A DNA stretch of 64,000 nucleotides from Ensifer adhaerens (GTDB lineage Bacteria > Pseudomonadota > Alphaproteobacteria > Rhizobiales > Rhizobiaceae), in assembly GCF_028993555.1 (NCBI RefSeq), contig NZ_CP118610.1, positions 1,984,001 through 2,048,000 on the forward strand, written 5' to 3'. Positions 51,532 through 60,281 of this stretch are shown here, in pieces. How positions within the stretch are numbered: the stretch's first letter is position 1; each line of letters starts with the position of its first letter. The position numbers and the translations under genes are program-made. The notes under the pieces are model-generated. The model saw nothing but the letters and a program-made list of their open reading frames with translations. It did no database searches and was not told the DNA's origin.

Positions 51532-52182
51532 ATGACGATTACGATCACCGCCTTTGAACGCTCGCCCGATCGCGGCCGGGGGCTGGCGCGGGACATGCGC
51601 GTTCGCTGGGCGCTTGAGGAGGTCGGCGAGCCATACGACGTCTGCCTCGTCTCGTTCAAGGAAATGAAAGAGCCCGCCCATCTGGCGATCCAGCCCTTCG
51701 GGCAGATCCCGACCTATGAGGACGGCGATCTCGCCCTGTTCGAATCCGGCGCGATCGTGTTCCACATCGCCGAAGAGCACCAGGGCCTGTTGCCGGATGG
51801 CAGAAATGCCCGGGCGCGGGCCCTTGCCTGGATGTTTGCAGCCCTCAACACGGTGGAGCCGCCGATCTTCGATCGCAGCCTCGCCACGATCCTGGAACGA
51901 GACCAGCCCTGGTACGCACACCGCCTGCGCGCCCTTGAAGACGTCATCCGCATGCGGCTCGCCAGCCTCTCCAAGCACCTTGGCGATGCCGACTGGCTCG
52001 ATGGACCTTTTAGCGCCGGCGACCTCCTGATGGTGACGGTGCTGCGCCGGCTGCATGGGTCCGGGATTCTCGAGGAGTATCCGAACCTCGCCGCCTACGT
52101 CGCCCGCGGCGAAGCACGCCCCGCCTACAAGCGCGCCTTCGAAGCCCAACTCGCCGTCGCTGCCGCCGCCTCGGCAGGCTGA
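51532..52182 (+). CDS. Glutathione S-transferase family protein
   Basis: 216 residues from the ATG at 51532, five bases past GGAGG. Thioredoxin-like N-terminal domain with R-V-R-W-A-L-E-E-V-G and the cis-Pro I-Q-P-F-G-Q-I-P-T-Y followed by F-E-S-G-A-I, then an all-helical C-terminal domain with L-D-G-P-F-S-A-G-D. Cytosolic detoxification or isomerase enzyme. The frame is open upstream but begins at poor starts. Confidence 0.9.
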   Translation: MTITITAFERSPDRGRGLARDMRVRWALEEVGEPYDVCLVSFKEMKEPAHLAIQPFGQIPTYEDGDLALFESGAIVFHIAEEHQGLLPDGRNARARALAWMFAALNTVEPPIFDRSLATILERDQPWYAHRLRALEDVIRMRLASLSKHLGDADWLDGPFSAGDLLMVTVLRRLHGSGILEEYPNLAAYVARGEARPAYKRAFEAQLAVAAAASAG

Positions 52183-52382
52183 CAGATTGTCCGCCGCAAG
52201 AAGGTCCCGGCGCGCCCGGGCTTCGCTCTGGAGCGCTCGTCGTGGAGGGATCGTGGCTCGCCCGCTATCAACGCCTCCCAAGCGTCTCGCCCGACGCGAT
52301 GTTCTAAGCTCGCTCGAACATCGACTGCCTCGGGTCGAGCGGCATCAGCATCTCGGTGCGGAAATGGCAAGCGTTCGGCCCG

Positions 52383-52757
52383 TCACACGAACCGCCGCAC
52401 CAGCGCAAGCGTCAGCATCAACGCCGAGACGGAAACGACGAGGCTCGTCAGCAGATAGGCGACGGAAGCGGTCGGCTGCCCGCGCTCCCACAGCGACACC
52501 ACATCGAGAGAGAAGGTCGAGAACGTGGTGAAGCCGCCGATGATGCCGGTCGCCAGGAACAGCCGGACATCATGGGCCGAGGGGTCAAGTGCTGCAAACA
52601 GCCCGGCGATCAGCCCCATCAGGGCCGAGCCGATCACGTTGATCGCAAGCGTGCCATAGGGAAAGCCGGCCCCCAGCATCCGCACGGCGAGAAGCCCAAC
52701 GCCGTGGCGAAGCACGCCACCGATACCGGAACCAAGAAAAACAAGAAGAAACCGCAT
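52383..52757 (-). CDS. crcB: Fluoride exporter CrcB/Fluc
   Basis: 124 residues with four membrane segments. G-G-x-L-R-H near the N-terminus, T-L-A-I-N-V-I-G-S-A in helix 2 and G-F-T-T-F-S-T-F-S in helix 3 are the Fluc signature. It forms dual-topology dimers that let fluoride out. A fluoride riboswitch precedes it, with AGGAGG before the ATG at 52757. Confidence 0.95.
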   Translation of the reverse strand: MRFLLVFLGSGIGGVLRHGVGLLAVRMLGAGFPYGTLAINVIGSALMGLIAGLFAALDPSAHDVRLFLATGIIGGFTTFSTFSLDVVSLWERGQPTASVAYLLTSLVVSVSALMLTLALVRRFV

Positions 52758-52789
52758 TCAGGCCTCCTGCGCGCCCGCCAGGGGCGATC

Positions 52790-52845
52790 GTCAGCAGGCG
52801 TCATCAGCATCAGTGCGGTTGTAGGGGAAACGCCATTCCCGTGCA
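52790..52845 (-). ncRNA. Fluoride riboswitch (crcB motif)
   Basis: Minus strand reads GGGAATGGCGTTTCCCC, then AACCGCACTGATG, then CTGATGACGCCTGC, the core of the crcB motif. It ends about 30 bases ahead of the crcB start, with a GC-rich hairpin (CGCCCCTGGCGGGCG) covering the space before the ribosome site as expression platform. It should turn on crcB when fluoride binds. Confidence 0.9.
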
Positions 52846-53050
52846 TGGATATATAGGCCGAAACCGCTCGCCGATCAACGTCTGGGCCGCGAGACCGACG
52901 CGATCGGCCGCCCGCCCGCTTGCGAATGCAGCGGCGGACGTGTCCGGCAAAGGCCGGGCAACGCCAATTCCGGCCATTCGATTTCCGGGTTATAGTCGCC
53001 TGACAAAGCCCGTTCCAGTCGTCTTCCCCGACCTTTGAGGAGCAACCGGC

Positions 53051-53521
53051 ATGACCCGCGATCAGATGCTCGCCCACCTTCGCGCCGCCGACGAAGTCGC
53101 GCGCGAGGCAGCCCAGCATGGCCATCATCCGTTCGGCGCGGTCCTGGTCGGCCCCGACGATCGCATCCTGATGCGCCAGGGCAACCTCGACACCGTGCGC
53201 CACGCCGAGACCGAACTTGCTCGGCGCGCCGCGGCCGCCTATCCGGCTAAATTCCTGTGGTCCTGCACGCTGGTTTCGACCGGCGAGCCCTGCGCCATGT
53301 GCACCGGCACGCTCTACTGGGCCAATATCGGCCGTCTGGTCTATGGCTACGAGGAGGAGAAACTCCTTGCCGAAACCGGCGACCACCCCGAAAACCCGAC
53401 CATGAACCTCGCGTCACGCACCGTCCTTGCCTCCGGCCAGAAGCCGATCGAGGTCGTTGGCCCCTTCCCCGAGATCGAGGACGAACTGCTCTCCCCCCAC
53501 CGCAGCTTCTGGAAACGCTGA
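53051..53521 (+). CDS. Nucleoside/nucleobase deaminase
   Basis: 156 residues. Zinc site H-A-E (R-H-A-E-T-E-L) and P-C-A-M-C typical of the cytidine-deaminase superfamily, tRNA/guanine deaminase branch. Cytosolic. The ATG at 53051 follows GAGGAG. Other family members deaminate guanine, adenine in tRNA or related bases; the exact substrate is not clear. Confidence 0.92.
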   Translation: MTRDQMLAHLRAADEVAREAAQHGHHPFGAVLVGPDDRILMRQGNLDTVRHAETELARRAAAAYPAKFLWSCTLVSTGEPCAMCTGTLYWANIGRLVYGYEEEKLLAETGDHPENPTMNLASRTVLASGQKPIEVVGPFPEIEDELLSPHRSFWKR

Positions 53522-53618
53522 CGCGGCTCACCCGACAGCGGAAAGTGCGGCCATATCCGCAAACACCGGAGCGACCCCGCTGGCATTTTCAAGAACGGCC
53601 GCACCGGTATCCGCCTTA

Positions 53619-53718
53619 CTGCACGTTTCCTTTGATCGTAATCGATTAATGGACAAAAACATGCAGAAATTCAAAGTGCTAGAGCGCTGCGAGTCTGACA
53701 AGACACGCAGCGCTGCAG
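53619..53718 (-). repeat. RIME-like intergenic palindromic element, copy D
   Basis: Reverse-oriented copy of the 1757 element, starting CTGCACGTTTCC and ending GCAGCGCTGCAG, with the spacer AATTCAAAGTGCTAGAGCG. It fills the space between the deaminase and hydrolase ends. Confidence 0.75.
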
Positions 53719-53722
53719 GGCG

Positions 53723-54697
53723 TCAGTTCATGTACCTGGCCAGATAGGACAGCACCTTCTCGGGGTGGCGGCCAAACCAGTTGTAGCCGTCCTCGAAGCG
53801 CTTGGTCGTACCCTCGATCCAGTAGAGTTCCTTGTCATTGCTCGCCAGCGCGTCGAAGGTGCTCTCGGCGTCACTCGGATTGTTGATGACGGCATCGTCG
53901 AGCACCTGCCACATGAAGACCGGCAGCTTGACGTTCGGAGCCCACAATCTGCCCGACATGTCAGCGGCAGCAAATCCGCCGAGCTTCAGAATCTCCAGGT
54001 CGATCAGTTCCTGGTACTGAGCAATGCCCTGATAGCCCGAGAGTTTGGTGAAGACCGACGTCATGTTCGGGACGAGCGGGCTCAGCAGGCACTTGACGTT
54101 CTCGAACAGCTCGGGGTGCTTGGTGATCGCCGCATATTGCGAAACGCCGCCCAGGCACTGGCTGAACAGGGCAACGTCCATTTTGCCCAGGCGCGGATGG
54201 GCGTCGACGAATTTCTTCACGCCGACGCAGTCACGCCATTCCCACTGGCCGACGCCGCAGACGCCGCCATTGGCAGCCCCGCTCTGCCCGTGATTGCGGA
54301 AGTCGTAGGTCAGCACGTTGTAGCCGGCGTCGGTCAGATGCTTGTACTGGATGACGAAGTCGATCTCGACCGGCTCGATGAAGTTGCCCCACGGCGCGCC
54401 CATGTGGCCGGGATAGCCGGCGCGGCACATGGGAAGGGCGTGGTTGAAGATGACAAGCTTGTTGCTCTCGCCGCCCTTGGCCGGAATGTACCAGGCTTCA
54501 AGCGGCGTGCCGTCGTCCGACGGGATCGACAGGTCGTGCCAGCCTTCCATGCCGTATGTGTCGGGGTTCTTGAAGATGAAGCTGCGCGGCATCTTGACCA
54601 TGCCGGCGAGCGCCTTGACCTTGGCGTGATCGTCCGCGGAGATGGTCTTTTCCTGCTCCAGGGCCTTCTGCATTCTTTCCTTTGAAATTCCGGTCAT
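53723..54697 (-). CDS. Alpha/beta hydrolase with Cys at the nucleophile elbow
   Basis: 324 residues. The hydrolase core begins about residue 55 (S-I-P-S-D-D-G-T-P-L-E-A-W); H-A-L-P-M follows strand 3, N-H-G-Q-S-G is the usual turn. The nucleophile elbow reads F-S-Q-C-L-G-G, placing Cys where Ser is expected, and the His region near the end is R-H-P. Divergent from a LysR regulator gene and probably under its control. Confidence 0.88.
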   Translation of the reverse strand: MTGISKERMQKALEQEKTISADDHAKVKALAGMVKMPRSFIFKNPDTYGMEGWHDLSIPSDDGTPLEAWYIPAKGGESNKLVIFNHALPMCRAGYPGHMGAPWGNFIEPVEIDFVIQYKHLTDAGYNVLTYDFRNHGQSGAANGGVCGVGQWEWRDCVGVKKFVDAHPRLGKMDVALFSQCLGGVSQYAAITKHPELFENVKCLLSPLVPNMTSVFTKLSGYQGIAQYQELIDLEILKLGGFAAADMSGRLWAPNVKLPVFMWQVLDDAVINNPSDAESTFDALASNDKELYWIEGTTKRFEDGYNWFGRHPEKVLSYLARYMN

Positions 54698-54827
54698 GAC
54701 GAGGCTCCTTTGCCTGTTCGAAGATGCCGCAACCCGAGACCATGCGCTTTATGCCAGACAGGATCTCGGTGGGTATGGGCTACATTTTACGTGGGCGAAT
54801 GGGTCGAATAAACCGTCTGGACATGAC

Positions 54828-54843
54828 ATCAGTGTTAAGTGAT
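54828..54843. promoter_or_regulatory. Possible LysR binding site
   Basis: ATCA-GTGTTAAG-TGAT is an inverted repeat placed just ahead of the LysR ATG and about 130 bases ahead of the divergent hydrolase. It overlaps the alternative GTG start at 54839, favouring the ATG at 54854. Confidence 0.4.
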
Positions 54844-54853
54844 AACTGACAAT

Positions 54854-55789
54854 ATGCCGCTAGATCCGTCTCTGCTTCCCGCCATGGCGTGGTTCGTGCA
54901 CGTCGCCCGCCGCCGCAGCTTCACCAAGGCCGCCTTGGAAATGGAGGTGACGCGTGCAACCGTGTCGCAGCACCTGAAATCCCTTGAGCGGCACCTGAAC
55001 GTGCGGCTCTTGAACCGCACGACGCGCGACATGTCGTTGACCGAGGAAGGCCAGCGTCTGTTCGACGTGCTGCAGCCCGCACTCGCCGCGATCGAGGGCG
55101 CGGTCACGGACCTCGGAGAGGCCGGCACGGAACCGTCGGGCACAATCCGCCTGTCCGTCTCACGCGTCGCGGCGCGCTCGTTGATCGAGCCGCATATGGC
55201 AGCGTTCCTGGCGCGCTACCCGAAGCTGCGGCTGGAGCTGGTGACTGACGACGGCTTCTCCAACATCGTGGCTGAAGGGCTCGACGCCGGCATCCGCTTG
55301 GGTGAGAGCCTGGACGAGCACATGATTGCGGTGCCCATCACGCCACCGCTGGAGATGGCGATCGTCGGTGCGCCGCAGTATTTCGAACGCCATGGCGTCC
55401 CCGAGACTCCTCTGGAGCTGAAACACCACAACTGCCTGTCCTATCGCTTCACCTCAAGCGGCACCATCGACCGCTGGACGTTCCTTACGCCCGGCGAGGA
55501 AGCACGCACCGTGGTCTTTGAGCCCCAGGGTAATGCCGTCTTCAACGACGACGGCAGCATGTTGCAGGCGGCACTCGAGGGCCTCGGTCTGGTGCAGCAC
55601 CTTGACCTCTGCGTTCGTCAGCATTTGCAGGACGGCACGCTGATGCGTGTCCTTCTCCCGTGGGCTCATCCCCGTCCCGCTTTCTATCTCTACGTGCCGT
55701 CGCGTGCCCAGATGCCCGCCAAGACCCGTGCGCTCGTCGACTTTCTTGTCGAACAGCGCAAAACGCTCGCACGGCAAACCGCGCCATAG
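54854..55789 (+). CDS. LysR-family transcriptional regulator
   Basis: 311 residues from the ATG at 54854. N-terminal HTH (F-V-H-V-A-R-R-R-S-F-T-K-A-A and A-T-V-S-Q-H-L-K-S-L-E-R) and a PBP2 effector domain with S-R-V-A-A-R and E-G-L-D-A-G-I-R-L-G. Divergent from the hydrolase gene, which is the likely target. Effector unknown. Confidence 0.93.
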   Translation: MPLDPSLLPAMAWFVHVARRRSFTKAALEMEVTRATVSQHLKSLERHLNVRLLNRTTRDMSLTEEGQRLFDVLQPALAAIEGAVTDLGEAGTEPSGTIRLSVSRVAARSLIEPHMAAFLARYPKLRLELVTDDGFSNIVAEGLDAGIRLGESLDEHMIAVPITPPLEMAIVGAPQYFERHGVPETPLELKHHNCLSYRFTSSGTIDRWTFLTPGEEARTVVFEPQGNAVFNDDGSMLQAALEGLGLVQHLDLCVRQHLQDGTLMRVLLPWAHPRPAFYLYVPSRAQMPAKTRALVDFLVEQRKTLARQTAP

Positions 55790-55927
55790 CGCTTGACGAT
55801 GGTTCCATGCGCTTGAGCTGCAATCAGCTTGGGTCGCGCCCTTGGGCACCGGACGACCGATGAGATCGCGGCCAGCCCCGGCCAAATCTGGGAGCTGTGA
55901 AGGGGAGCGAACGGGTACTGCGACGTT

Positions 55928-55954
55928 CCTTCTCCCCGCCATGCGGGGAGAAGG
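55928..55954. repeat. Rhizobial short palindrome
   Basis: CCTTCTCCCCGC-CAT-GCGGGGAGAAGG is a perfect palindrome followed by TGCCGGCAGGCGGATGAGG, a repeat found widely in Rhizobiales intergenic regions. It is close to the left end of prophage remnant 2. Confidence 0.7.
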
Positions 55955-55990
55955 TGCCGGCAGGCGGATGAGGGGCGGACTTCATCTGCC

Positions 55991-56593
55991 TCACGCCTCC
56001 TTCTCCCGCGACAGTCCCAGGTGCCAGTGCAGTTCCTTCAGCCCACGCTTCAACCAGAGAAGTTGCGGCTCGGGCATGGTGCGCAGCATCTCGTAGTCCA
56101 TGATGCAGACGTTGAAGACGGTGGTTTTCACCTGCGGTCCGTCCTGCAGCTTCAGGAGCACGCCTTCGAGCTCCATCATCCGGTTGGCGGCCCGTCGGGC
56201 GCTGCGGGCGCGCTCGGCGCTGGTCTCGCCGGCAAAGCCCTTGACGCTGAAGAGCGACTGCGCCCGGACACTCGGAAAGGGAATGCCGGTGAGGCTGTAG
56301 TAGCGCGCCATTTGCCGGGCGTACTCGTCGCCGGCCTCGCGCTCATGCGCCGTCAGCTTGCCGTCGAGGAACATGCGGCCGAGCGTGTAGCCGGCAAAGG
56401 GGCTCGCCACATCGACGTCGCGCTTGCCGGAAAAATGCATGCGCTTGCGCGCATCGAGCGCCACCGAACGCACCTCCCGTTCGGTTTCGCCGTGCTTGAT
56501 CTGCCCACCGGGATAGCGCGCCACATTGGCCTTGCGCGGCCGGCCGGCCCGGCTGGCGCGCTTGATGCGGATGCGTTCTGCCTTGGATGTCAT
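55991..56593 (-). CDS. Phage-type hypothetical protein
   Basis: 200 residues from the ATG at 56593. Very basic N-terminus (K-A-E-R-I-R-I-K-R-A-S-R-A-G-R-P-R-K) then A-L-D-A-R-K-R-M-H and a C-terminal half L-W-L-K-R-G-L-K-E-L-H-W-H-L-G-L. Often next to the DnaA-IV-like gene in rhizobial elements; nucleic-acid binding is likely, but no family is recognised. Confidence 0.7.
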   Translation of the reverse strand: MTSKAERIRIKRASRAGRPRKANVARYPGGQIKHGETEREVRSVALDARKRMHFSGKRDVDVASPFAGYTLGRMFLDGKLTAHEREAGDEYARQMARYYSLTGIPFPSVRAQSLFSVKGFAGETSAERARSARRAANRMMELEGVLLKLQDGPQVKTTVFNVCIMDYEMLRTMPEPQLLWLKRGLKELHWHLGLSREKEA

Positions 56594-56696
56594 CGTACCG
56601 TTTCCTCGTTTCATTCATACGTCATCGCTCTGCCGGAACCGCGGGCTCCGGCTGCGCGCAGGCAAAAAAATCACACAAAAAATCAGAAGCTTGCCG

Positions 56697-57380
56697 TCAC
56701 CTGCTGGCACCGCGCCTGTTCACCGCATGCAGCACCGACGTGTGGTCGCGGTGGAAGATGCGGCCGAGCGCCGGCAGCGACAGATCCTTGCGCTCCTCGT
56801 AGACGGCGGCCATGCAGCGGTGGCGCGGTTCGACCAGGCGGCGCTCGCGGCCAACGCCGATGATCTCCTCCCAGCTGATGCCGGGATAGGCACCGAGCAC
56901 GTCCTCGATGATCTCGCGCACCGGCCGTCGGCTGAAAAGATCGCCGCCCGCTGCATCCGCCGCGCCGCAGATCACCCGCGCCTGCGATAAAAGCCGCGCC
57001 TCCGCATCGGCGAGCGCCAGTTCCAGCTCCGCGATCCGCCGCGTCTGCGTGCGCACCTGAACCGCAACCATGCCCGCCAGATCCTCCAGCGTCGCGGCGG
57101 GCGCCGTCTCGCCGTCAGCCACGGCCTGCCCGAAAGAACCATCGGCCCGGGCGTGACCTGACGCCACCACGTTCTGCTCCGCCCCATTGCCTGCCGTCAT
57201 CCGCGTCGCCATAACCTCTGCACTGCCGTCCCTGCGCGCCTCTCCACCACGTCGCCGGTGGCCACTCCCCGTATCGTCACCGCCAGCCCCGGGCACGGTC
57301 CTCGCCCGCGCGCCAACGCCGCTTGTCCCGGCGCCTGCTGGCGTCTGTCCCGTCGTGCGTTCCGTTGCCTCAGGCTGCAT
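56697..57380 (-). CDS. DnaA domain-IV-like protein of phage origin
   Basis: 227 residues. A Gly/Ala/Arg-rich first part, then a coiled-coil-like helix (Q-T-R-R-I-A-E-L-E-L-A-L-A-D-A-E) and a C-terminal region matching DnaA domain IV: P-G-I-S-W-E-E-I-I-G-V, R-H-R-C-M-A-A-V-Y, L-P-A-L-G-R-I-F, and the box-binding signature H-R-D-H-T-S-V-L-H-A-V. It lacks the AAA+ domain, so it can bind DnaA boxes but not act as an ATPase. Possible use is to steer or block host initiation. Start overlaps the previous gene. Confidence 0.8.
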   Translation of the reverse strand: MQPEATERTTGQTPAGAGTSGVGARARTVPGAGGDDTGSGHRRRGGEARRDGSAEVMATRMTAGNGAEQNVVASGHARADGSFGQAVADGETAPAATLEDLAGMVAVQVRTQTRRIAELELALADAEARLLSQARVICGAADAAGGDLFSRRPVREIIEDVLGAYPGISWEEIIGVGRERRLVEPRHRCMAAVYEERKDLSLPALGRIFHRDHTSVLHAVNRRGASR

Positions 57381-57906
57381 GGTGGATCACCCGCGGTGCA
57401 AGCGCGCCTGTGGTCTCGGCGGCCGCCTTGGCAGCTGCGTGTGTCTGGCGAAACGCTTCGAGCCTTGCGCGAACGCGGGCGCGGCTGGCGTCCGAACGGG
57501 CGCCATCGCAGGGTTTCAGAGCGGCGATCGTCTCGCGCTTGCGGGCAAGCTCGGCCCGCATGCCCAGCGCCTCCGCCTTTGCCAGTGCTGCCAGCACCGG
57601 CGGTTTCGGGATCGTGCCCAGAAGCACGTTGGCGTTGGCCGCATAGTCACCGCGGATCAGCTTCTGCGTCGCCGCCGCCAGGCCGCAGCCCGGCACGCCG
57701 GACAGCGCATAGTGGTAGACGGTGAGGATCTTCTTCGGCTCGATCCCCTGCGGCATCGTCATGCCGGCCGTCTGCATCGCATCGAGGCTGCGCAGCACCG
57801 CCGCCTCGTTTGCCGGCGCCAGCCGTTCAGTGAGCGCGGTAATCTCCCGGCTCAAGGTCGAAAGCCGGGCCTGCGCCGGCAAGGTCATCATTTCCAAAAG
57901 GGTCAT
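57370..57906 (-). CDS. Phage-type hypothetical protein, helical
   Basis: 178 residues from the ATG at 57906. Mostly helical: L-S-T-L-S-R-E-I-T-A-L-T-E-R-L, I-L-T-V-Y-H-Y-A-L-S-G-V-P-G, then R-A-E-L-A-R-K-R-E-T. It overlaps the DnaT-like gene by about 80 bases and the DnaA-IV-like gene by 11 bases, so the three are coupled. No recognised domain; likely DNA-replication accessory. Confidence 0.7.
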   Translation of the reverse strand: MTLLEMMTLPAQARLSTLSREITALTERLAPANEAAVLRSLDAMQTAGMTMPQGIEPKKILTVYHYALSGVPGCGLAAATQKLIRGDYAANANVLLGTIPKPPVLAALAKAEALGMRAELARKRETIAALKPCDGARSDASRARVRARLEAFRQTHAAAKAAAETTGALAPRVIHHAA

Positions 57907-58603
57907 TGTTTCGGTTTCCTTTGATTTCGTTCTCAATCGCTTGTCTGCATTCCCGCTGGTGGCGGGCAAAGGCGGTCTCGTGCGGCGGCGCCTGCTGGCG
58001 GTGCCCGCGTCGCTGTGTTCTGGCGTCACCGGCCCGGCTCCCCGCCCTCGGTCGGCCGGCAGTGCTGGATCCACCCGCCCTCTTCGGCGGGCCGGCATTG
58101 CGCATCCAGTTCCGCCAGGTGGCCGCCCAGTCGAGCTTGGTGGCGTTGCGGCCGGATTTGGCGGTCCAGTAGTCGCGAAACTTGTCGAATTCGACTGTCG
58201 CCTCGGCCGGCCCGAAGCCGAGCCCGGCGGCAAACGCCCAATCCGGCTCGAAGGCCGCGGGCAGCCGGCTGGCCCTGCGGCCGTGCCCCGACCGCGCCGC
58301 ATCGTCCGCCCCCAGCTGGAGATCGAACTGAGAGCCGCCCCCGGCCGGAGTCGTGTCGGGAGAGTTAGTTTCTTTAGGGGGTGCGGGGGAGCTTTCTTTA
58401 TCAGAGAGGACACCCACCGCTGTCGCCGTGACATCGCGTGACGTCACGCGCGCCCGGTGACGCTGCTGTCGTTCGCGATCGCCTGCCCGGCGCCGCTCGA
58501 GCTCCGACTGCTGCCCGGCTTCGGCGGCCCGCACGGCGCACAGGATCATCTCCGGCGACGCACCGGATTGAACCAGAGCCTCGACGATCGCGGTGATGCG
58601 CAT
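57827..58603 (-). CDS. Phage replication protein, DnaT-like C-terminal domain
   Basis: 258 residues from the ATG at 58603. After a basic N-terminus the middle is low-complexity (Ser/Pro-rich). The C-terminal part reads L-P-A-A-F-E-P-D-W, V-E-F-D-K-F-R-D-Y-W and W-R-N-W-M-R-N-A, as in primosomal DnaT-type replisome organisers of phages. Followed by overlapping downstream genes of this region. Confidence 0.75.
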   Translation of the reverse strand: MRITAIVEALVQSGASPEMILCAVRAAEAGQQSELERRRAGDRERQQRHRARVTSRDVTATAVGVLSDKESSPAPPKETNSPDTTPAGGGSQFDLQLGADDAARSGHGRRASRLPAAFEPDWAFAAGLGFGPAEATVEFDKFRDYWTAKSGRNATKLDWAATWRNWMRNAGPPKRAGGSSTAGRPRAGSRAGDARTQRRGHRQQAPPHETAFARHQRECRQAIENEIKGNRNNDPFGNDDLAGAGPAFDLEPGDYRAH

Positions 58604-59557
58604 GGCCGCTACTCCCCGTCCGGCCGGGATGCGGCAAAGGCCTTGCCGGCCACCGCCGCAAAAACGCCGCCGCCGATGCGCACCGAAGGCGGCCGAACAC
58701 CCGCGCCCTTGCTTTCCAGGGATCGTCCATCCCGCTCTCTAGAGCGACGTGCGTAAAACGGTACGCACAAAGGGCGCTCCAGCACTTTGATTCCGGAGCA
58801 TCTTTCCGCCGCCAGTGTTTCCACTTGAGAGCGGGATACCCCAGACTTTCCTGTCAGACTGTCCTGCGCCATGCCTTTTTCCCATGCCTTCGCCTTTGGC
58901 CGCCCCGTCTGGCACGGCCATCCCATCGCGCACATCGCGCGCCAATTCCGGTTGTCTCCCCACCGTGCCGGCAAGCCGCCTCCGGGATCGGCCCCGAATG
59001 GGCGGACCGGTCGGGCCCTTCGGTCCCTCGCGCCGTGCATCCGGAAGGAAGGCACGCAGGGACGACGGATGCCACGTCGGGCTGGCGAGCCGGCAAAGCA
59101 CCCGCAAGGGGCGCAGCCGCCTGCTCCCGGCGCCCGGACCGCGCACGCCGCCAGCCGCAACCATTGCCGGTTCGGCAGACGAGGCATGCGCCAGTGACGG
59201 CTTGCCGGCGCCGAATTGAAGCTTGAGGAGGACACTGCGCGCGGCTTCCCGTCCGCATCCCGCTCGAGCCAATTTCGATGGCGCTCGTGATGCTGGGTCG
59301 AACCGACCCAAACATCGTCATCGAAGGGCGAGAGGCTCCGGGGAGGAAACGGAACCTCTCGCCGGCTGCAAGCCTCCGAAATCGTCGCCGATCGGGAAAA
59401 CAGGCAGCCGTTCTTAAAAATGCTCGCCGCACTCGCTGCGGCGACCGATCCGTGGGCCATGACAAAGCCGCGCGCCCGTCAAGGCGCTGGCAAAGCCAGC
59501 TTCATCGGAAACATCGGGTGATTTGCACCGCTCATTTCCGTTGACATCCTATTCATA
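58604..59557. other. Long GC-rich stretch without a supported gene
   Basis: Open frames exist on both strands but overlap and show no recognisable domain or ribosome sites. It includes a repeat at 58740-58812 related to the rhizobial AGCGACGTGCGT / AGCACTTTGATT family. A coding-like 34-codon tail (59420-59521) without a good start is seen on the plus strand. Confidence 0.4.
58740..58812 (+). repeat. Second rhizobial intergenic repeat type
   Basis: GTGCGT-AAAACGGT-ACGCAC palindrome followed by GGGCGCTCCAGCACTTTGATT and a second palindrome around CCGGAGCATC. It shares the AGCACTTTGA core with the RIME-like copies but differs in the arms. Confidence 0.55.
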
Positions 59558-59595
59558 GTAGGATTTCCTACCCTCATCAAGAGGAAATTTCCTAT
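59541..59595 (+). promoter_or_regulatory. Repressor promoter with two operator palindromes
   Basis: TTGACA at 59541-59546 is a good -35. GTAGGA-TT-TCCTAC (59558-59571) and the 12-base palindrome AGGAAATTTCCT (59582-59593) follow. The second matches the centre of the 63106-63121 palindrome. Placement before the repressor gene implies autoregulation. Confidence 0.7.
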
Positions 59596-59630
59596 TGGAC
59601 GTAAGAAACGGAATCTGGGATGCCAGTGCC

Positions 59631-60281
59631 ATGGACGAGTTGCGCCGCCTTATCCGGGAAGCAGTCGACGCGAAAAGGACGACCTACAAGGATCTGTCGA
59701 TCGCGATCGCGAAGAACCATGCCTATATCCAGCAGTTCGTCGAGCGCGAGACGCCGCGCGAACTGCGTGAGCGCGACGCCCGCACGATCGTCGACCTGAT
59801 CCAGGGCGCACCCGCCGCCGGCGAAGCGCCGCTCAGGCGCGCGCCCGGCTTTGCGCCGCAGATCGTGCCGGGCGAACAGCTCGTCGGCCATCGCGACCTG
59901 CCGATCTTCGCCGCAGCGCAAGGCGGCGACGGCCACGTCATCGTCACCTTCGATGCGGTCGAATATGTCAAGCGCCCGTCGGTGCTCGAGGGCGTCAAGG
60001 GCGCCTACGGCATCTATCTCACCGGCAGTTCGATGATCCCGGCCTATGAGCCCGGCGACATGGCGCTCGTCCATCCGCATCTGCCGCCGGCGCGTGACAA
60101 GGACGTGGTGCTCTATCACGTGCCGCCCGCCAACGATGCCGAAGCGATCATCAAGCGGCTGGTCTCCTTCAACGACCGCGAATGGACGCTGCGGCAGTAC
60201 AACCCTTTCCTCGAATTCACCGAGAGCCGGGTCGAGTGGTCCTTCTGCCACCGGGTCGTCGGCAAATACAGCGCCCGCTAA
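59631..60281 (+). CDS. S24 peptidase-type phage repressor
   Basis: 216 residues from the ATG at 59631; a TTG at 59595 with GAGGAAA is also possible (12 residues longer). N-terminal helix-turn-helix (Y-K-D-L-S-I-A-I-A-K-N-H-A-Y-I-Q-Q-F). The C-terminal S24 peptidase domain has Ser134 in G-S-S-M-I-P and Lys175 in A-I-I-K-R-L-V as the LexA/CI-type dyad; the possible cleavage linker is near A-A-A-Q-G-G-D-G. It probably responds to RecA and represses the two operator-containing promoters. Confidence 0.88.
   Translation: MDELRRLIREAVDAKRTTYKDLSIAIAKNHAYIQQFVERETPRELRERDARTIVDLIQGAPAAGEAPLRRAPGFAPQIVPGEQLVGHRDLPIFAAAQGGDGHVIVTFDAVEYVKRPSVLEGVKGAYGIYLTGSSMIPAYEPGDMALVHPHLPPARDKDVVLYHVPPANDAEAIIKRLVSFNDREWTLRQYNPFLEFTESRVEWSFCHRVVGKYSAR

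Noticed and set aside
58609..59465. Overlapping open frames on both strands
   Set aside because: High GC gives several long frames at once; none has a recognisable domain or ribosome site.
59420..59521. 34-codon plus-strand frame starting M-L-A-A-L-A-A-A-T-D
   Set aside because: Coding-like sequence continues upstream without a start codon, and there is no ribosome site; perhaps a gene remnant.
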